DNA of 64,000 bases from an uncultured Bacteroidales bacterium (GTDB lineage Bacteria; Bacteroidota; Bacteroidia; Bacteroidales; UBA932): positions 1-64,000 of the forward strand of contig CAJUEK010000007.1 of NCBI GenBank assembly GCA_910585445.1, given 5' to 3'. How positions within the stretch are numbered: the stretch's first letter is position 1; each line of letters begins with the position of its first letter. The notes below the pieces were generated by a model. That model saw only the letters and a list, made by a program, of their open reading frames with translations. It searched no databases and was not told where the DNA came from. Shown piece by piece: positions 61,448-64,000 of this stretch. The position numbers and the translations under genes were made by a program.

Positions 61448-61587
61448 ATAAACCATTCGGCATCACATTATTAAGATTATCTATCAAAAGTAAGGCAAGA
61501 TTGCTTCCGTTAACTGGAGCAAGGCAGATAGAACAAAGTCAGGCAAAAAGAAGACAAACTGCCAGGAAAGAAAAAGACTAATGCGGA

Positions 61588-62385
61588 CTACCCGAAAATG
61601 GCATTGAGCACAGCTGCAAGACGATAGCCGGCCTTCTGTATCTGGCTGTCGGCCAGAACCTTGGCCTTCAGGTTGAATTCCTTGCCCAGGACATCTCCCG
61701 GATGCGCCCAATCATATATCACACGGCAATCACGGGCATTTTCCCTTTCCCAGTCAACCGGAGTCCCCGAGCAGATGCTGCGCACTTCCCTGCGGGACAG
61801 ATTGCCCAGTATGTGTCCATATTCCGTGAAGCCCCATTTGTGTACCCGTTCAAGTACGGCATCGTCCCACACATAATGGTATGTCACCTCATTTCCACCG
61901 TAAATCACCTTGAATCCTTTTATCCCCGGATATTTGACATGGCCCGGACAATGCATGTCGGCGACCAGATGTATCATCATCTTTATTCCGACGGCCACCG
62001 TAGAATCGTCCAGTTCCTTCCAGTCCTCCATACGTCCAATCAGACGGGTAAGCTCAAGCACGGCATCGCCGCGATATTCCCCATCCTTGAAATTCGTGCC
62101 CATGCAAGGCTCGCCAGACTCATCCACATATGCGGAGTGCCACTTGGTAGTATGCCTATATTCCGGCCAGTCCCGGACCTCATCCATCCAGGAAGAGCAA
62201 TACACGATTGAAGTGTTCCCGAGATATCCCTCTATGGTTTTCCTCGCCTTCGGAGTAAGATTCCGTTCAGCAATATGGCAGATTGCATCATGGCCGATAC
62301 GTCCCCAGGCATCCATGTCAACGGAATTCAACAGCAGACATGCGGAAGCAATGATGCACAATGGCATTCTGATTTTCATTTTCAT
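61588..62385 (-). CDS. S1/P1 nuclease, secreted
   Basis: A 265-residue zinc nuclease with a signal peptide (MPLCIIASACLLLNSVDMDA). The mature N terminus begins at Trp in WGRIGHDAICHIAE; this Trp and His are the first zinc ligands. Further ligands are in MIHLVADMHCPGHVKYPG (His, Asp, His, His) and TYHYVWDDAVLE (His, Asp). It degrades single-stranded DNA or RNA in the periplasm or outside. Its neighbour across the hairpin is a nucleoside transporter, so the two could cooperate in salvaging external nucleic acids. They are convergent, not an operon. The gap 62386-62536 holds nothing clear. Confidence 0.9.
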   Translation of the reverse strand: MKMKIRMPLCIIASACLLLNSVDMDAWGRIGHDAICHIAERNLTPKARKTIEGYLGNTSIVYCSSWMDEVRDWPEYRHTTKWHSAYVDESGEPCMGTNFKDGEYRGDAVLELTRLIGRMEDWKELDDSTVAVGIKMMIHLVADMHCPGHVKYPGIKGFKVIYGGNEVTYHYVWDDAVLERVHKWGFTEYGHILGNLSRREVRSICSGTPVDWERENARDCRVIYDWAHPGDVLGKEFNLKAKVLADSQIQKAGYRLAAVLNAIFG

Positions 62386-62536
62386 ATTGACAATTTTTTA
62401 ACAATTTCATGATATGGTAAAAGCCGTAAGCATAAGCAAGATAAACTAAAGACGGCAGCATAAACAAAGTTGACTTTGGCCATGCCGACATCAAAGCATC
62501 TGTATGCCAGGCAGAACACATACGCCACCCCAGAAT

Positions 62537-64000
62537 CTACATCCCAGCGGCAAGAGAGCGGTATTTCCCATACAACATGTCAAAAATCTCATGCCGTGCC
62601 GCATCCGGCAGATATTCCGCCACAAAATCCTGTCCCATGGCATCTTGCGCATGCCTTATATCGGGATGGATTCCGGCAACGACAGAGGCAAACATCGCGG
62701 CTCCGAGCGCACAGGCCTGCCCGCAGCCGGAAACCTTGATAGGCACTCCGAGAACATCGGCCATGGTCTGCATAACATATCTTGACTTGCGGGAAATCCC
62801 TCCGACAGCGATAACATCACCTATCGCCACCCCCTCCTCACTGAACCGTTCATTAATAGCCCTTGAGCCGAAAGCAGTAGCCTCCACAAGAGCCTTGAAC
62901 AAATGCGGTGCAGTGCAAGACATCGACAGCCCTGTAATCTTCGCCTTTACCCTCTGGTCCGAATCAGGAGTGCGCCTGCCGTTGAACCAGTCCAGGGCAA
63001 CCATGTCATCCGCAGTGACAGGAAGCTTCTCCGCCTCATCTGCCAATGAAGGGATTATATTGTCCTTAATGAAACCGCCTCCTGAGCCTGAAACGGCAAG
63101 AGGCCACTCCAACAGCCGGCTGAACCATGCATAAACATCACCGAAAGCAGCCTGTCCGGCTTCCATACCGACATATCCGGGGAGCACAGAACCGTCAACC
63201 TGCCCGCAGATTCCCTTTACCACACGGCTCCCGACCTCTTCATAAGAACCGACAGCCACGTCACATGTGGATGTTCCCATAACTTTGACAAGGGCCCCCT
63301 GCGTAATCCCGGCACCGACTGCCCCGAAATGGCAGTCAATGGCACCGACTCCTATGGCAATGCCTTCAGCAAGACCGAGCCTTTCAGCCCATTCGCCACA
63401 CAAAGTCCCTGCAAGAGCGTCTGAAGTGGCAGTCCTGTCATACAGATGCCCTTTGAATATCGTCAGCAACGGATCTACTGCCTCAAGAAACTCCCATGAA
63501 GGAAGTCCGCCCCACGACTCATGCCACATCGCCTTATGCCCCGCAGCGCAACGGCTTCTTACCACATGTTCCGGACGGGTGTCCCCGGAAAGGACGGCCG
63601 CCATCCAGTCGCAGTGTTCAATCCACGAGCAGGCATCTTCCGCCAATTCCGGACTTGACCTGAGCGCATGAAGCATCTTTGCCCATACCCACTCGCAGGA
63701 ATATTTGCCTCCGCAATAGCGCGTATAGTCAACATCCCATCCTGCTGCAACCACGTTTATCCTGTCCGCCTCCGCCATTGCCGTATGGTCTTTCCATAAC
63801 ATGAACATGGCATCCGGATTGGAGGCATGCCTGTCAAGAAGAGCCAGCGGAGTGCCCTCAGAATCCGTAAGGACAGGGGTCGATGCGGTCGTGTCAAACG
63901 AGATGCCCGCCACACGCGATGCTACGGACGGCTCGGCAGACTTTGCCTTGGAAAGCATGCCTTTAACACATTCGGTAAATGATTCGATGTAATCAGAAGG
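62537..64000 (-). CDS. Ribulokinase-like FGGY carbohydrate kinase, 5' end missing
   Basis: The frame runs leftward from beyond the right edge; 487 codons are visible and 40-80 residues of the N terminus are missing. The first visible residues are SDYIESFTECVKGML. The sequence matches ribulokinase-type FGGY kinases: GISFDTTASTPVLTDSEGTPLAL, then GVGAIDCHFGAVGAGI with the catalytic Asp, and the C-terminal ATP-binding GGISRKSRYVMQTMADVLGVPI. Such kinases phosphorylate L-ribulose or a related ketose. The substrate cannot be fixed without the neighbours. The Met at 63958 is internal, not the start. Confidence 0.85.
   Translation of the reverse strand, partial: PSDYIESFTECVKGMLSKAKSAEPSVASRVAGISFDTTASTPVLTDSEGTPLALLDRHASNPDAMFMLWKDHTAMAEADRINVVAAGWDVDYTRYCGGKYSCEWVWAKMLHALRSSPELAEDACSWIEHCDWMAAVLSGDTRPEHVVRSRCAAGHKAMWHESWGGLPSWEFLEAVDPLLTIFKGHLYDRTATSDALAGTLCGEWAERLGLAEGIAIGVGAIDCHFGAVGAGITQGALVKVMGTSTCDVAVGSYEEVGSRVVKGICGQVDGSVLPGYVGMEAGQAAFGDVYAWFSRLLEWPLAVSGSGGGFIKDNIIPSLADEAEKLPVTADDMVALDWFNGRRTPDSDQRVKAKITGLSMSCTAPHLFKALVEATAFGSRAINERFSEEGVAIGDVIAVGGISRKSRYVMQTMADVLGVPIKVSGCGQACALGAAMFASVVAGIHPDIRHAQDAMGQDFVAEYLPDAARHEIFDMLYGKYRSLAAGM

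Overview
The window comes from a member of the Bacteroidales (phylum Bacteroidota). Promoters repeatedly match the phylum's -33/-7 pattern (TTTG, 19-20 bp, TAnnTTTG), for example in front of the initiator tRNA gene. Shine-Dalgarno sequences are mostly absent. Gene families also fit: Rnf complex, Bacteroidota-type tail-less prophage proteins, BASS transporter, S1/P1 nuclease, short MerR proteins. Genus cannot be fixed from this sequence.

Region 1, positions 1 to about 18,097, is the right-hand part of an integrated element, most likely a prophage. It is inserted at the 3' end of the gene for initiator tRNA-fMet; the other end lies left of the window. It carries a head and packaging module (S49-type protease, scaffold-capsid, tube-like protein, a probable -1 frameshift gene, small and large terminase, portal-like protein, connector-like proteins). 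An AT-rich cassette with an SDH-family serine protease follows, with its own promoter and terminator. Next come a lone HicB-like gene with a ribbon-helix-helix gene, about 500 bp of hairpin-rich non-coding DNA, a three-gene operon of unknown small proteins, a complete HicAB toxin-antitoxin pair and a tyrosine integrase.

Region 2, 18,300-20,300, holds a REP-associated HUH transposase (RAYT). In front of it lie nine imperfect palindromes of two alternating types spaced exactly 84 bp apart.

Region 3, 20,300-36,800, is chromosomal. It contains purine synthesis genes (purH, purM, and a purE-purL-purF-BASS operon) surrounding a six-gene surface polysaccharide operon. Four of those genes form a wbpA/B/D/E-like route to a 2,3-diacetamido-uronic acid nucleotide sugar; the others are a flippase and one glycosyltransferase. 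Two G8 tracts in this operon may be slippage sites.

Region 4, 36,900-49,100, is a long leftward run: two M23 peptidases, merR, nif3-like, coiled-coil zinc-ribbon protein, dnaB, DUF3108 protein, rseC-like, rnfBCDGEA and a short helical protein.

Region 5, 49,100-64,000, has alaS, an in-frame fusion of an LptF/LptG permease to methionyl-tRNA formyltransferase, thiamine pyrophosphokinase, ilvA-ilvE, a second LptF/LptG protein with tgt, a nucleoside transporter, an S1/P1 nuclease and the 3' part of a ribulokinase-like gene that runs off the right edge.

The observations most worth following are the 84-bp phased palindrome array beside its transposase, the LptG-Fmt fusion, the structured RNA candidates at 14,649-15,128, the frameshift signal at 5,160 and the use of the initiator tRNA gene as integration site.
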